Positions 11,626 through 23,661 of a stretch of DNA of 64,000 nt are shown piece by piece. A model generated the notes under the pieces. That model was given only the letters and a program-made list of their open reading frames with translations. It made no database searches and was not told the origin of the DNA. The stretch is taken from NCBI GenBank assembly GCA_002943765.1, contig PQWQ01000004.1, positions 2,480,001-2,544,000 on the forward strand. Direction: 5' to 3'. Positions within the stretch are counted from its first letter, which is position 1. Every line of letters begins with the position of its first letter. Source of the DNA: Psoroptes ovis. Taxonomy: Eukaryota; Arthropoda; Arachnida; Sarcoptiformes; Psoroptidae. Made by a program: the position numbers and the translations under genes.

Positions 11626-12783
11626 TTAAAATAATTTTTTTAAATTTTTATAAATTTTACGCATAGATGTTGCCGATGATGATGATGATGATGTTGTTGG
11701 TGTATTTGTGGTGACTGTTAAGGAAGATGCTGATGATAATTTTGGTTGTTGCTGATTTTCATCATGATTGCTTTTGTTAATATTAAAATAATTATCCGAT
11801 TTTGATCGTTCACGTTGATTGAATGTTTCAATATTATTATTATTATTATTAATATTCAAATTACTGTTGTGAAAATTATCATGACTATTGAATAAAGATT
11901 GTTGTTTGTTTTTATTATTTTTCGTTTCAATAATATTAATCATTGTTAATATTTGTTTAATGTTCCAACGTTTTGCAGGCGATAAACATAAACAATTTTG
12001 TATGATTATCATTAATTCAATGTGATATGTTTCAGTACAGATTGGTTCATAATTTAATTGTTGAATTTTTTTCCTTAATTGATCAATTGATTGATTCGGT
12101 TGATAAAATGGTGGATATAATTTTATTAATTCATATAACAAACAACCCATTGACCATATATCAGCTGAAAATGTATATGATAATTCATCTAATCTTTCAG
12201 GTGCCATATAATACGGTGTACCAACTAACGTATTCGTATTAATTGTACTTGAAGATAGTAGCCGACTAAAACCAAAATCAGCTAATTTTACTGTATGATT
12301 TTGTTTAATTAATACATTCGCTGGTTTAATATCACGATGCATTATATATTTTGAATGCATATAATTTAATGCTTCACTGATTTGTTTGAAAAAATTCAAT
12401 ACTGCTATTTCAGATAATAAATTATTATTTTTACGTAAATATTTTATCATTTTTGATAAATCACCAGCATCAGCATATTCTAATATAATATAAATTTCAT
12501 TAAATGCTAAAAATGAATTCAAAAGTTTTATAATATTTTGATGATCTAATTGTTTTAATACAGATATTTCACGATAACATTCAATACGTGTTTGTCCATT
12601 ATCGATTTGTTGTATTTTCAAACGTTTTAGAGCAACAATTTTACCATTATGGCGATCAATAGCTTTGTACACATCACAAAATTCACCTTGTCCAATTAAT
12701 TTTTTAATTTCATAATTTTTCAATTCATCATTATTGCAGCGTATTATTTCATCATTATTCATCGCAATATTACCATTCATCAT
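11626..12783 (-). CDS. NEK7: NEK6/NEK7-type Ser/Thr protein kinase, intronless
   Basis: 385 residues from the ATG at 12783 (MMNGN). The open frame extends 25 codons further but that stretch is hydrophobic and lies outside the kinase fold, so it is taken as 5'UTR. All kinase motifs are present: G31xGxxxxV loop, K53 (VALK), E72, HRD at 149-151 within YIMHRDIKPANVL, DFG at 169-171, and the activation-loop end GTPYYMAPER. LEYADAGDLSKMIKYLRK is near-diagnostic of NEK6/7 (ELADAGDLSRMIKHF). Known role: NEK6/7 are short NIMA-related kinases acting downstream of NEK9 in spindle assembly and cytokinesis. Two oddities: no intron, unlike most neighbours, and a roughly 100-residue Asn/Ser/Thr-rich tail with a basic end (MRKIYKNLKKLF) that NEK6/7 lack. 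Confidence 0.85.
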   Translation of the reverse strand: MMNGNIAMNNDEIIRCNNDELKNYEIKKLIGQGEFCDVYKAIDRHNGKIVALKRLKIQQIDNGQTRIECYREISVLKQLDHQNIIKLLNSFLAFNEIYIILEYADAGDLSKMIKYLRKNNNLLSEIAVLNFFKQISEALNYMHSKYIMHRDIKPANVLIKQNHTVKLADFGFSRLLSSSTINTNTLVGTPYYMAPERLDELSYTFSADIWSMGCLLYELIKLYPPFYQPNQSIDQLRKKIQQLNYEPICTETYHIELMIIIQNCLCLSPAKRWNIKQILTMINIIETKNNKNKQQSLFNSHDNFHNSNLNINNNNNNIETFNQRERSKSDNYFNINKSNHDENQQQPKLSSASSLTVTTNTPTTSSSSSSATSMRKIYKNLKKLF

Positions 12784-13970
12784 TATAATTGATTTTTGTT
12801 GGCCAAATTTTAAAAAAATCAAAAACAAAACATTGAAAATGTTTAAAACTTGTAACAAAATAACAATATATTAGCAAACAATCAAATTTGATGGGAAAAA
12901 ATTATCAAAATTTAATTTGATTTATAAATTTTTAAATCAATAAATCAATATATTTTGAATCAATTTCATCGAGTGTGATCATCATCATCATCATCATCAT
13001 CATGATTGGATTATTGATCATTGATCATGAAGATAATCAAAATCTTTGTTGATCAAAATATTGTTGATCACCACTAATGTTGTCAATGGCAATAATTTCC
13101 TTATTTAATTTCCAAGAATTCAATTGTCATTGTCAATCGCTTTTTTTTTTGATTATTATAATCTTGATTTAATTTTAATTTTTTTTCATTATTTCTGATA
13201 ATAAATATAATGATATACAAATTTGTATTAATCTAACAATTTTAAAAACAATTGTTTTTTAATAATTTTTTTAGATTTAAATTTTTTTTGACATTGATTG
13301 AAATCTAACCAATATAATATATTGATTGTACAATGACCTTTTATTTCTTTTTCTTTTTCTAATTTCAAATTCATTAACATTTGTCAATTTGATATCGATA
13401 CAATTTTTATTTTTTTTTGTCCAAATGATACATTTCATTATTTTAATTCGTTTTGGTTGATTAATTTTTTTTAATCAATTTTTTTTCGCCGATCGAAATT
13501 ATATGATTCCGAAACAACACTCTATTATTCATCGGTATACACATTGGTGAATCTTACCCCGTATAGAAATCGGTGCCAATTTTTGTTTTCTTCTTCTTCT
13601 TTTGATGTTCATCATATAAATTCAATTATTTGTTTGTGATATACATCATTTGTCATTGAATATGAAAAATTGGTGTTGTTTTGTAATAAAAAGAAAAAAT
13701 TTAATCAAAATCAATGCTAAATTGAATGATATTCAATTTGAATTTGGTTCTCGAGATTTTCTTTTTGTAATTTTCTTCTGGTGATCAATTGTTTTTTTCG
13801 AGAAAATTTTTCTCTTAAAATAAAATGATTTGAATAAATTCATTCATTTTTTTGAATATTTAAAATTAATAGTAATTCAAATTTAAAATTTTTATCATTA
13901 TTTAATCATTTGAATTCATTTGAATTTATTGTTCATTCAACGAAAATTAAAATATTCAAATTTTTCAAAA
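12784..13970. other. divergent intergenic region
   Basis: Between the divergent NEK-like and 13,971 start codons. AT-rich; contains an ATC/CAT trinucleotide run (12978-13002) and many GATCA words. Probably holds both promoters. No gene seen. Confidence 0.5.
12978..13002. repeat. (ATC)n microsatellite
   Basis: About eight uninterrupted ATC units, roughly 200 bases upstream of the NEK-like start. Confidence 0.9.
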
Positions 13971-15258
13971 ATGTTCATTATGATTATACATCGATTTAAT
14001 TACTGTCGATTAATTATTCTCATTTCGTTAATTTTATCATCATCATTTATCATAATTGTTTATTCAATGATAAATGATTTTGAAAAAAATTTCGAAAAAC
14101 ATGATTCATTTAAACCAATTATCAGGAAATTAGTATCGAATGCACGATCAAAACAATTTAAAATGAAAAATAATGAACATTTTATGCCGAAATTTAGTCC
14201 AAGTATTCAAAAACGAAATTCACTAATGATGGCACCGCCACCACCACCACCACCACAACCACCAATGCAGCCGCCAGCACCATCACCTCAGCATCCATCA
14301 TTTATTGATTCTATTAATATTCCTACTTATGATTTGTAAATATTTTTTTCTGTTCAATTCAAACAATTTTTTTTTGAATTTTAATTTTAAATTTTCTTTT
14401 TTTTTCTTGTAGCTTCAATGAGATTGATTCCACATCATTTCCATCACAATCATATGAATTCAATGAATCCCCGCTAAATCATGATCAAACATTTTTCAAT
14501 GAACCAAATCACCAAGAAAATATTGTTCCACCAGCGATGACTGATGGAAAATTTTTCAAATCAAATTTCAATCCTTTTTCAAATAATCATAATAATATAA
14601 ATAATAATAATAATAATCATAATCATCGTATCAAACCATTACCATTATTATTTCATTCGACCAATAAAAATCCATCATCATCACCGATTAAATCATCAAT
14701 ACCACCAACATCAAATTTTAATAATCATACATTCAATAGACTATTTAATCCAGCACCGACAATTCAACACTTGTTTCCACCATCAACAATTCGTAAGTTC
14801 ATTAATAATTTCGAAATTTTGAAATGTGATTTGATTCCGATTTTTAATCAATTTATCATACGTTTGTAATCTAACACAAAGAAACAAATCGTTTGGATTT
14901 TGTACCATCATTATTTAATCCGATCGCTGGCAGTCATCATCATCATCATTTATTATCGAATCCGCCTGTACCAATTTTATTGGTTAGCCACAAAAATCCG
15001 CATCATTTAGCTAATTGGATTGCACCATTTTTATTAATGTTATCATTACCATTTGTTTCGGGTGCCGCATTTGTTCCATTATTTTTAAAAAGTATTGTAT
15101 ATCTATTACAAATTGGTCGTAATTTAGGTATGATTTCAATTTCTTTATATTCAGAGAAAAATTTTATAAAAATATATTTCAATATTCTAGGAATTTTATT
15201 TCCACTAATTCCACCAGCTATGAATGCAACACTATCCAACTATCATCACTTTGGATAA
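13971..15258 (+). CDS. unrecognised proline-rich secreted or membrane protein
   Basis: Exons 13971..14335, 14413..14792, 14882..15127 and 15191..15258; all GT..AG and frame-consistent; 352 residues. The first ATG in frame was chosen because it leads straight into a signal-like or anchor segment (about residues 5-28, CRLIILISLILSSSFIIIVY). Next come a basic stretch (KLVSNARSK), a Pro block around residue 92-112 (APPPPPPPQPPMQPPAPSP), and an Asn/His-rich linker. The C-terminal 90 residues are hydrophobic, with WIAPFLLMLSLPFV, FLKSIVYLLQIG and ILFPLIPPAMNA. I do not recognise a family. Two hydrophobic C-terminal stretches suggest membrane insertion; alternatively it may be a secreted cuticle-like protein. 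The four clean splice junctions argue that it is real. Confidence 0.65.
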
Positions 15259-17161
15259 TCACAGATTTTATCGATTCACCGTTTATGATTTACGGGTTTC
15301 ATTCATTGAAGAAATTATCGAAAAAATTATCATTTTTATAATATTTTTATAGAAAAAAATATTTAAAAATCAATCGAAAATTTAATTAAAAATTAATCAA
15401 TTATAATCAATATATTTCTCATTAAAACTTGAAGCCCTTGAAATCATCAATCATTTTACATATCAATGAATTGAATAATTCAAAAATTCATACTTGATCA
15501 ATATTTCTCATAAAAATTCTTTATTAAAAATATTTTTATTCAACATTTTCATCTATTTACTTTGTCTTTTTCATTTCAAGCTTGTGAGTAGGCGAATTCG
15601 CCAAAAAAATTGGAAAAAATATGAATCAAAAGCACACACATGCACACACAGACAGAGCCGACCAACCAACCAGCCGACAACAATGTTGAAATGATGCTAA
15701 AATTGGAAAAATTTTTTTAAAACATATTGAATTCATACTGAAATATTTTTGATTCAATTTTATAATAAATATTTTGTCTCAACGAAGAAAAAATAGAAAA
15801 ATTGTCAAAATGAAACATTATCATTTCATCGTACTCGTGTTTGTATTTGGTGCGAGCGTGTGTCACAAGAGTGTTTGTGTATGAGTGCATGCATCAAATC
15901 ATCATTAGCAATGTTTCAACACATTTTTGCTTTCGATGAAAAAATTTTGATTTTCATCTTTGGTCTACGATCAAAATGATAAAAAATATAGCTATGAAAT
16001 TCAGCCTGAATGAAATGTTTTCAGCATGAAATGATGGACATGTTGGTCTTCCTTTATTTCTTTGATTAAACAAATATAAACCAACAAATATTGCTTAAAT
16101 AAGATTATCTCTCCAGAGATAATGTATATAACATGATCCAAAATGTTAAATATACAATCAAATCAATTGTGTATGGTTTGAATTTACTTCAATTCAAATC
16201 CATAAACTTTATCCTAAGCGACATTTCGAAGCAAAAACTGAATTAAAACATTATTATTAATGGTTATGAATTTATCAAACAAGTAAGGCAATGAAACAAT
16301 GCCTTTGGCTTTTTTTCTATTGTCATATTTTCCATATTCAATTGTTAAATATGAAATTTTTTAGCAAAAAAATTTTTAAAAATTATCATCATTCAATCAT
16401 TCATTTGAATTCAAACAATGAATAAATAAAGTTATTATAAATCATTTATGATTCATTTGTTTGATTGTTTGATCCTTTGAGAAATTAATTTTTTCTCTGT
16501 ATTTTCAAGTTTTAAATTATCAAGTTTTTCATGATCAAACAATGATAAACCTATTGAAAATTCTCAGATAAGTAAAAGTCAGTATTTAATACAATTTTCG
16601 TTTTGTTAGTCTACGCACAAAAAGATATTCGGTATGATAACATTACGAAATTTGAAAAATTTAAAATAATTTGTCAAAAGTGAAGAATTATTATGACCAA
16701 AGAAACTGAAAAATGTCACATAAACTTAGTAAATATTTGAACAAATTGCTCAAAAAATGTTTATCGAATTGATTGAATTTAAATGTAATTATTGTTGGTG
16801 TTGTTGTTATTTTCGATTTTAATCTAAAAAATGAATGATAAATACATAATAATCGAATAGTGACCAACGAATGAAATGAAAATATTGAAAATACGACCTC
16901 AGTAACCTTTGACCACAATGAATGAATGAATGAATGTGAAGAACGTAAAAAAACAAAAGAAATGAACGGTAAAATTTAAAAGAAAATTTTCTTTTAAACT
17001 ACTTTGAGACTTTATTCATTCGTTTTTTTCAAAGCTAATCAAACAAATACATTCAAATGGAATTTGATTGATTGATCGATTGATTGATTGGTCATTGGTT
17101 GGTCATCGGTGTGTTCGGTGTTGAAATAAAAGAAATGAAAAAAATGAAAAAAAAACTTGGC

Positions 17162-17301
17162 TCACTTTGATCAGTGAACCTCGAGAAATGGCAAAGAAAA
17201 ATCCATTCCATTGTTTGATCAATGGAGAGAGCTTTGTCAAATATGACAAATTTTTTCTGGTCAAAATATTTTGACCATTTTTCACCATTGAATTTCAATG
17301 G
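17162..17301. repeat. cluster of five short palindromes
   Basis: Consecutive inverted repeats: TCACT..AGTGA (from 17162), CCATTG..CAATGG (17208-17225), TTTGTCA..TGACAAA (17233-17250), a perfect 20-base palindrome TGGTCAAAATATTTTGACCA (17258-17277) and CCATTGA..TCAATGG (17285-17301). Arms were read base by base. Function unknown. Confidence 0.7.
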
Positions 17302-17663
17302 AAAAATTCTTGATCAATGAAAAATATTTTGACCATATAAAATACAACAAATGAACATAAACCAAACAACAACAAAACAGCAACAAATGAGCCGCTTATC
17401 AATGAAAACTTTACTGTGAAATGAAATGAAAATGAAATAATTTTTTTCACCAATTTCTTACATTGAAATCAATGAAATGGAAATTTTTTTTCTTTTAATT
17501 TTTTGAATTTAAATTTAAAATACTTTTATTTTGGTCAAAATAATAAAAAAAAAAATTATTGATAATCTTTTAAATTATTGTATTTATATTTGCTGTTGCT
17601 GTTGTTGTTGTTGTTTGGTTTGATTTGAACATTTTTTTTTGAACAAGTTGTTCATGTTGTTTT

Positions 17664-17697
17664 CATTCAAAAGTTATTCATTCAAAAGTTATTCATT
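17664..17697. repeat. short tandem repeat, about 15-base unit
   Basis: CATTCAAAAGTTATT occurs twice in direct tandem and is followed by CATTCATTC. Simple repeat in non-coding DNA. Confidence 0.7.
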
Positions 17698-18520
17698 CAT
17701 TCATTTTATTATTATAATTATTATCTTATTCATTTATATTGAACAGATTTTCGGATTTTCAAAAAGGAAAAAAAATGAAAACAAAGTTTGTTTTCATTTT
17801 TATTTCGTATTTAAATTTTCGTGTATTTTTTATTTATGAATACCTTGTATAAAATAAAATTTATTCAGATTGGTCACTAAAAATAATTGTGGATTTTTAT
17901 TGTAAATTCTGGACAAAGGCCGCAATTATTAATTTTCTCCAAATTTTTGAATTTTTTCCTTTTGGCTTAAATTTGCCTGACTCAATTAATTAGCATTCGA
18001 TTATCACCATCGAAAATCATTAGAGTAAAACAATTGAAAAAATTGATAAAACAAAAATGGTTCCAATGAATTCAAAATATCTCCAGAAAAATAAGGCGGT
18101 TCGATTCAGAAGTTTTCAACAAAGGAGGAGTCCAAAATAATGTATTGTAATATTTGCAACAAAAAAAAATTACCGATCAGACAATGAGATAATAACAACA
18201 ACAATAATAAACAAAACATTTTGTATGAATGAATTTTTGGAGAAAAATATATGAAATAATTTAATTTTTTTTTTCTCATTTTGAAAATAACAACACAAAA
18301 TACTAGTGTCTAATTCAAAATGAATTTCAATACTTATCAAGGTACAATGAAATTCAATGAAGTGTCGCAAACAAACAAACAAACAAAAAACGATTCATCA
18401 TTTGTAAATGATACATTTTTCACCCACTTTTGATCAAAATCAATCAAAATATACCAAAATAGACCTGAAAAAACGCAGTACATCAAAGAATTTGCCAACA
18501 ACACTTGGTGTCAATGTAAG

Positions 18521-18543
18521 TGTGTGTGTATAATACACACACA
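18521..18543. repeat. perfect (TG)n/(CA)n hairpin
   Basis: TGTGTGTGTAT-A-ATACACACACA has 11-base perfect arms around one base. It lies 16 bases before a second hairpin. Confidence 0.75.
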
Positions 18544-18559
18544 GTGTATCATACAAAGT

Positions 18560-18593
18560 ACCAGAAAACACTTTTTAAAAGTGCTTTTCTGGT
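18560..18593. repeat. 34-base hairpin with one bulge
   Basis: ACCAGAAAACACTTTT (16) pairs with AAAAGTGCTTTTCTGGT (17) with one bulged base. This is the more stable-looking member of the pair with 18521-18543. It is too short for a pre-miRNA. Confidence 0.7.
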
Positions 18594-21500
18594 GCACCTA
18601 AAACTTATGAAACGTTGAAACACTGAAAACATTGTTCATAAGAAATCACAATGAACCGAAAAAAATGTTTACCAACACTTGAAAAGTGTGAAAAATGTTC
18701 AAATTTTGTGAACAAATAATGACAAAAGCACCAAAAAAAAAAAAAAAGTTTCAAATTGAAAAATTGCTGTGCAAATAGAGAATTGAATAAAAAATAATGA
18801 AAAATTACAAAAAATACAAATTTTACAAATTGTCAAGTGACATATAATGGCAACTTATAATGATAATAATAATCGAAACAACAAGAACTTCATTGATGAT
18901 TGAATAGACTTGAAAGAATAAATAAATAAATGGAAGAAGAAAAAAACATTTGATTCTTTTGTTGTTGTTCACGATGATCATCATAGACATGGAACAACAA
19001 CAACACCGAACACGGAACAACAGCTTGGAACAACAACCAATCAAATTTACAAATAAACAAACAAAAAACTCTTTTGAAAAAAATTTTCCATAGTAAATAT
19101 TGTCAGAATAATAAGGATAATTGAATAAAGACTAAAACCACTTTATTTTTTTGTGTACTATTATTTTTCTTAAAATTTGATTGAGCTAATTAAAGCTTAT
19201 TGATTGATTGGGTCAATTTGAACCAATTCAAGTCAATGTAATTGAATGTAATTCAAAGAATTATTTATTGTAATTCATATGCATAAATATAAATTATTTT
19301 ACATTTTTGAAAATTTTGTATCACCAAAAAATAAAAATAAAAATTGTAAAATTGATATTCACAATAATACCAATATTCAAACCCCTCTTATCACAATCTT
19401 ATCATGATATGAGAATTCGCTTTATCAGATTTTTTCATTTGCTTTTAGATTTATTTATTTGTTTGTTTGATTTAAATCTGATTTTGATCAATGATATATG
19501 CGTTTATATCTGCTACTGCTTACACCAAATTAACAATCGAAAATGAAAGCCGATTATTGTTCATTATTTGCATTATTCCCTATTATCATTCCTATTATTA
19601 TCATCGACAACGACGACATAATTATCGGATTTTATTTTCATTTTTTCAAATCAAAAATACATTTTATTGATGATAATTGGATCAGATGAAAAAAAAAATT
19701 ATTTCGGGTTGATATTTGGTTGGTTGAATCAAATTGAACCTTGATATTTTCCAAGTAAACAAAACCATTGAATTGCCTACGTAGTGATTTCACTTTAAAT
19801 GTCACATCATAAAATCGAAAAAAAAGTGAAAAATAAATGATGATTATTATTGGAAAGAATTCAATTCAATTCAATTGAATGTCTGTCTGTGTGTGTTCAG
19901 TACGGTGTGTTATGACTAGTTAATATCCAATCGTATGTAATAACGATGATGTGTTAGCGTGTGCATCAAACAAAACATACGAAAAAATATCTGCATTTGA
20001 CATATGATATATTTTTCTTTGATATTTCATTCAAGTCATTCAATTCATTTCTTTTTGTATTTGACAATCATTTGATATTTGTATTAATGACAAAATTACA
20101 TGTGTTAAATGTCAAATGATTTATTTTTGATTTTTTTGTCTGATTTTTTCTCCTTTTTCGGTTGAAAATTGGTCACATTTGTCCTCGTGAAAAGATGAAA
20201 ATTTCATTAAATTTCATCTCTCAAATTTTGTGCAATTAATCGAAATGATTATCAACTGTTATATCTATAAGGTTTGAGATGAAATTTGAAATAATTTTTC
20301 GGTTATAATTATAACAAATGATTTTTCTTGGTATCTTTGATTTTAGAGGTGAGGACAAAGGGGAAGAATTCGGAAAAATTCTAATAAAATCAAAATGTAA
20401 ATGTCAAGAACAGTCAATTTTCTTCACCTCCTAGTCTCTTTGCTATTTTTCCATATATCACTAAACTATTTGATCAAAAGCAATGGTTGAAAATATTACA
20501 GTCAATATTTCAAATGATGAATTGATAAAATTGCGAAAATTTTTCCAAATCACAAATAAATCATAATAATAATGAAAATATGATTTTATTGTATATAAAT
20601 CAAAATATATTCTGCCTCTGGCAATCAATCATAGGGTGAATAATGTTATAAATTCATGTACGAATTGGGAAATTTACAATTACAATTATTATTATTGTAA
20701 TCATTATAAAAATCAATCATTAATTGGATTCTTTAGCGCATTGATTCTATTATGTATTTGAATATATGATATTTCCAAGTGATAATAATAATAATGATAA
20801 TCAATTCTATGACCTGAAACAATCAAATTTTCATCAATTGGTTTTTCAGTCAATCGACAAAATAATTGTCACATCTGTTCCAATGTATAATAAGTGTGTG
20901 TATTGTGTACAAACATTTGTGGTTTTCATTTTCATTTTTCTGAGTTTTGATTCAATTGTTTTTTTGTTCGAAAAAAAAAATCTCCATACATTTGCCTTCG
21001 AGCCATGAGAGAATTGGAATGAAAATCTGAAATTTACGATTCTTGGATTTTTTGAAATTTAAATTTCAAATTCTTTTGTCTGACATTGAGCATTTTTTTG
21101 GAGTCATTTGATTAAGCCTTTCATTGAAAATTGAATGCGAAATCGTCATTTCGAAATTGTAACAAATTTCGTTAATGATGTTCAGAACAATGATTTTCAA
21201 TTTAAAATCTTTCAATTAGAAATAATTGAAAAAATCATGAATTGAAAATTAATTTCAGTTAATTTTTCTCGATTTTCTCAAAGAAAAAGTGAATCCCGGT
21301 AATTAATTAAATGCAATCAATTAATTTCAATTTTCACATTATCTTTTTATCTCTTCAATTTTCATTATTATTGTAGCATTATTCATTCATTTAAATGCAA
21401 ATATTTCCACAAAATAAAGCCGCAAATTTTGGATTTTAAATTCAAAATCAACCAAATAGAAATGTAGCTAGGGCCGATGTTGTTCAGGATATTGGCCTAA

Positions 21501-21987
21501 AAACTCATCAAAAATAATCTGAACCTATATATTTGGACCTAGGACCTAGGCTATACTTGTTTAACAATGGAAAATTTTCCATGAAAATTTAACAATTTTT
21601 AATAATTGTTGCTGTTGTTGTGGCTGTTTGATTGACATTTAACAATGGTAAAAATGAAAATGGCAAATGGATAATTATTTCAATTAAATTGAAATTTTGC
21701 TCCATCAAATCAAATATGAATTCACATGATTTCAGATGGTGAACTCTGGCAAAAATCATTGACAAAATGTACACAATTTTCATTGTGTATTCAGTATGTT
21801 TGTGAATGCAATATTTCGATGCATTTAGACCGTTATTTTTGGCAAATTTTTTTTTTGATAGAAACCTTCAGTGTTACATATGTTAGCATTTTCTGAAATT
21901 TTCCGCTTTCAAAACTGTATATTTTTACCATTTCTTTTCATTCATTCATTCAGTTTCAACTCATTCAAATGTATTCGAGTGCTTACA

Positions 21988-22008
21988 TGTGTGTGTGTGT
22001 GTGTGTGG
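21988..22008. repeat. (TG)n microsatellite
   Basis: Uninterrupted GT/TG dinucleotide run. Confidence 0.9.
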
Positions 22009-22535
22009 CAAAATGGCCCTGCCTATGATTTGTGGTACACTTTTTTTTACTCGAATTCTATTCACCGAAAAAAATGGTACCTTGCACCTAAATTAACCAG
22101 AGAAAACTGAGTGAAACTGAATGAAAAAATGGAACATTTATATCTTTTTTGAATGAGCAAAAAAAACAGCTAACAACAACGGGCAAATGTAATGACAACT
22201 GCATTTGGCCAAAATTTGCCAATGAACATTGCCGCCCGTTGGAAATATTGTGGAGAAAAATTGAGAATTTTCAGTTCGTGAAACAATACTTTTTTTGTTT
22301 GAATCAAATTGATGCAATTGAAATTGATGAATTCAATGATTCAATATGATTCAAAGCAAATAATTTAAATGTAAAAAATGCAAAATACATCATTTGAATA
22401 GCCAAACTTGGTCCTTATTACATCAGGGTTTGCTCTTGCTGTTTTTGGTGTTTTTTTTATTTTTTGTTTTTTCAAATGTTTTTTCAATTCAATATTTTAA
22501 CATTTGAATAATATTTGAGATGTATTTTACATTTA

Positions 22536-22640
22536 GCATTTTGGTTGTTGGCATTTCGAATCTGGCATTTTGAATTTTGCATTTTGTATTCTGAATTTGG
22601 CATTTTGAATTTGGTATTTTACATTTTGGCATTTTGTTCT
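22536..22640. repeat. degenerate tandem repeat, unit near GGCATTTTGAATTT
   Basis: At least six imperfect copies of GCATTTTG/GAATTTTG-type words spaced 8-20 bases apart. Looks like a decaying minisatellite in non-coding DNA. Confidence 0.6.
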
Positions 22641-23634
22641 CTCTATTTCCATTCATTTAGGATTCATTTGGATATGCTTTGTTGAGTAGTGTCCTTTTAT
22701 TTCTGCCTATTTCGCTGTGATTATTTGCACCATTTTTTGTTTCACGGGGTGAAACTTTTGGTGAATGTATGAATGGGTGCTGTTTTTTTGCTTTTTTCTA
22801 TGTTTGGCTGTTGTTCATGGTTAGCAATTTTTTCAATTCACCATTGGTTGCTGTTGTCGTTTTTGGATGGCAAAGCTGCTAATGGTTGCTGTACCACATA
22901 TATTTCACCATATTTTTTGGTCTTTGTTCCATTTGTATTTTCCATTTTTTTTGGTCCACTGATGGATGCTTATGTTTAGTGGTACAAACATTTGCTCTAT
23001 TGTTGTTGCAGTCTTCATTGTTATATATTGCTCGATTAGCCAATCCAAGCGCGAATCCTTGATTATATATGCATGTGTGAGTGTGTGTAAGGATCTGAAA
23101 AATTGAAATGAAATAAAATAATGGTGAAATATGTGTGTTCCAAAACTATAGAACACCAGCGAGAAAAATGCATAGAAAAATATTAGGAAAAATGAAATGA
23201 AATAAAATAAAAATCCTACCTTTCAAATGTACAAACATACACACACACAAACGCACACATATAACATCGATATTGTATAGTTTCATTTGTTCATTCATTG
23301 ATAATTCAAAATAATTCATGAAAAAATAAAAAAAAAATGAATATCAAAACCATAAAAAGACAGCCAAATAATATTGAAAAGGAAAAAGGACCCAGAAAAG
23401 ACATGGTAAGTGTGGAGAGACAAAGAAAGAAACAGCCAGAGAGAAATGGTGCAAAATTTACAGCCAAAATCCAAAATCCAAAATCGAAGAAAAAAAAAGT
23501 GAACCGATTTCAAATAAAAAAATTGATCAAAATAAAATCCATTCGATAAGAATAAATACAGATCAATGCCAGAAAATATAAAACTTTTGAAAATATAGAG
23601 ATTTCAATTTTAATTATTCATGATTCACATTTAA

Positions 23635-23661
23635 GCAGCAGCAGCAGCAGCAGCAGCAGCA
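23635..23661. repeat. (GCA)9 microsatellite
   Basis: Nine perfect GCA units in a stretch with stops in all likely frames around it, so apparently not coding. Confidence 0.9.

Noticed and set aside
12784..12858. 25-codon N-terminal extension of the NEK-like kinase
   Set aside because: Hydrophobic stretch with no family counterpart; the tandem ATG at 12783 is the more likely start.
15494..15694. 66-codon frame with His/Thr-rich end
   Set aside because: Starts in the 3' flank of the previous gene; the coding look comes from a CACA-type repeat.
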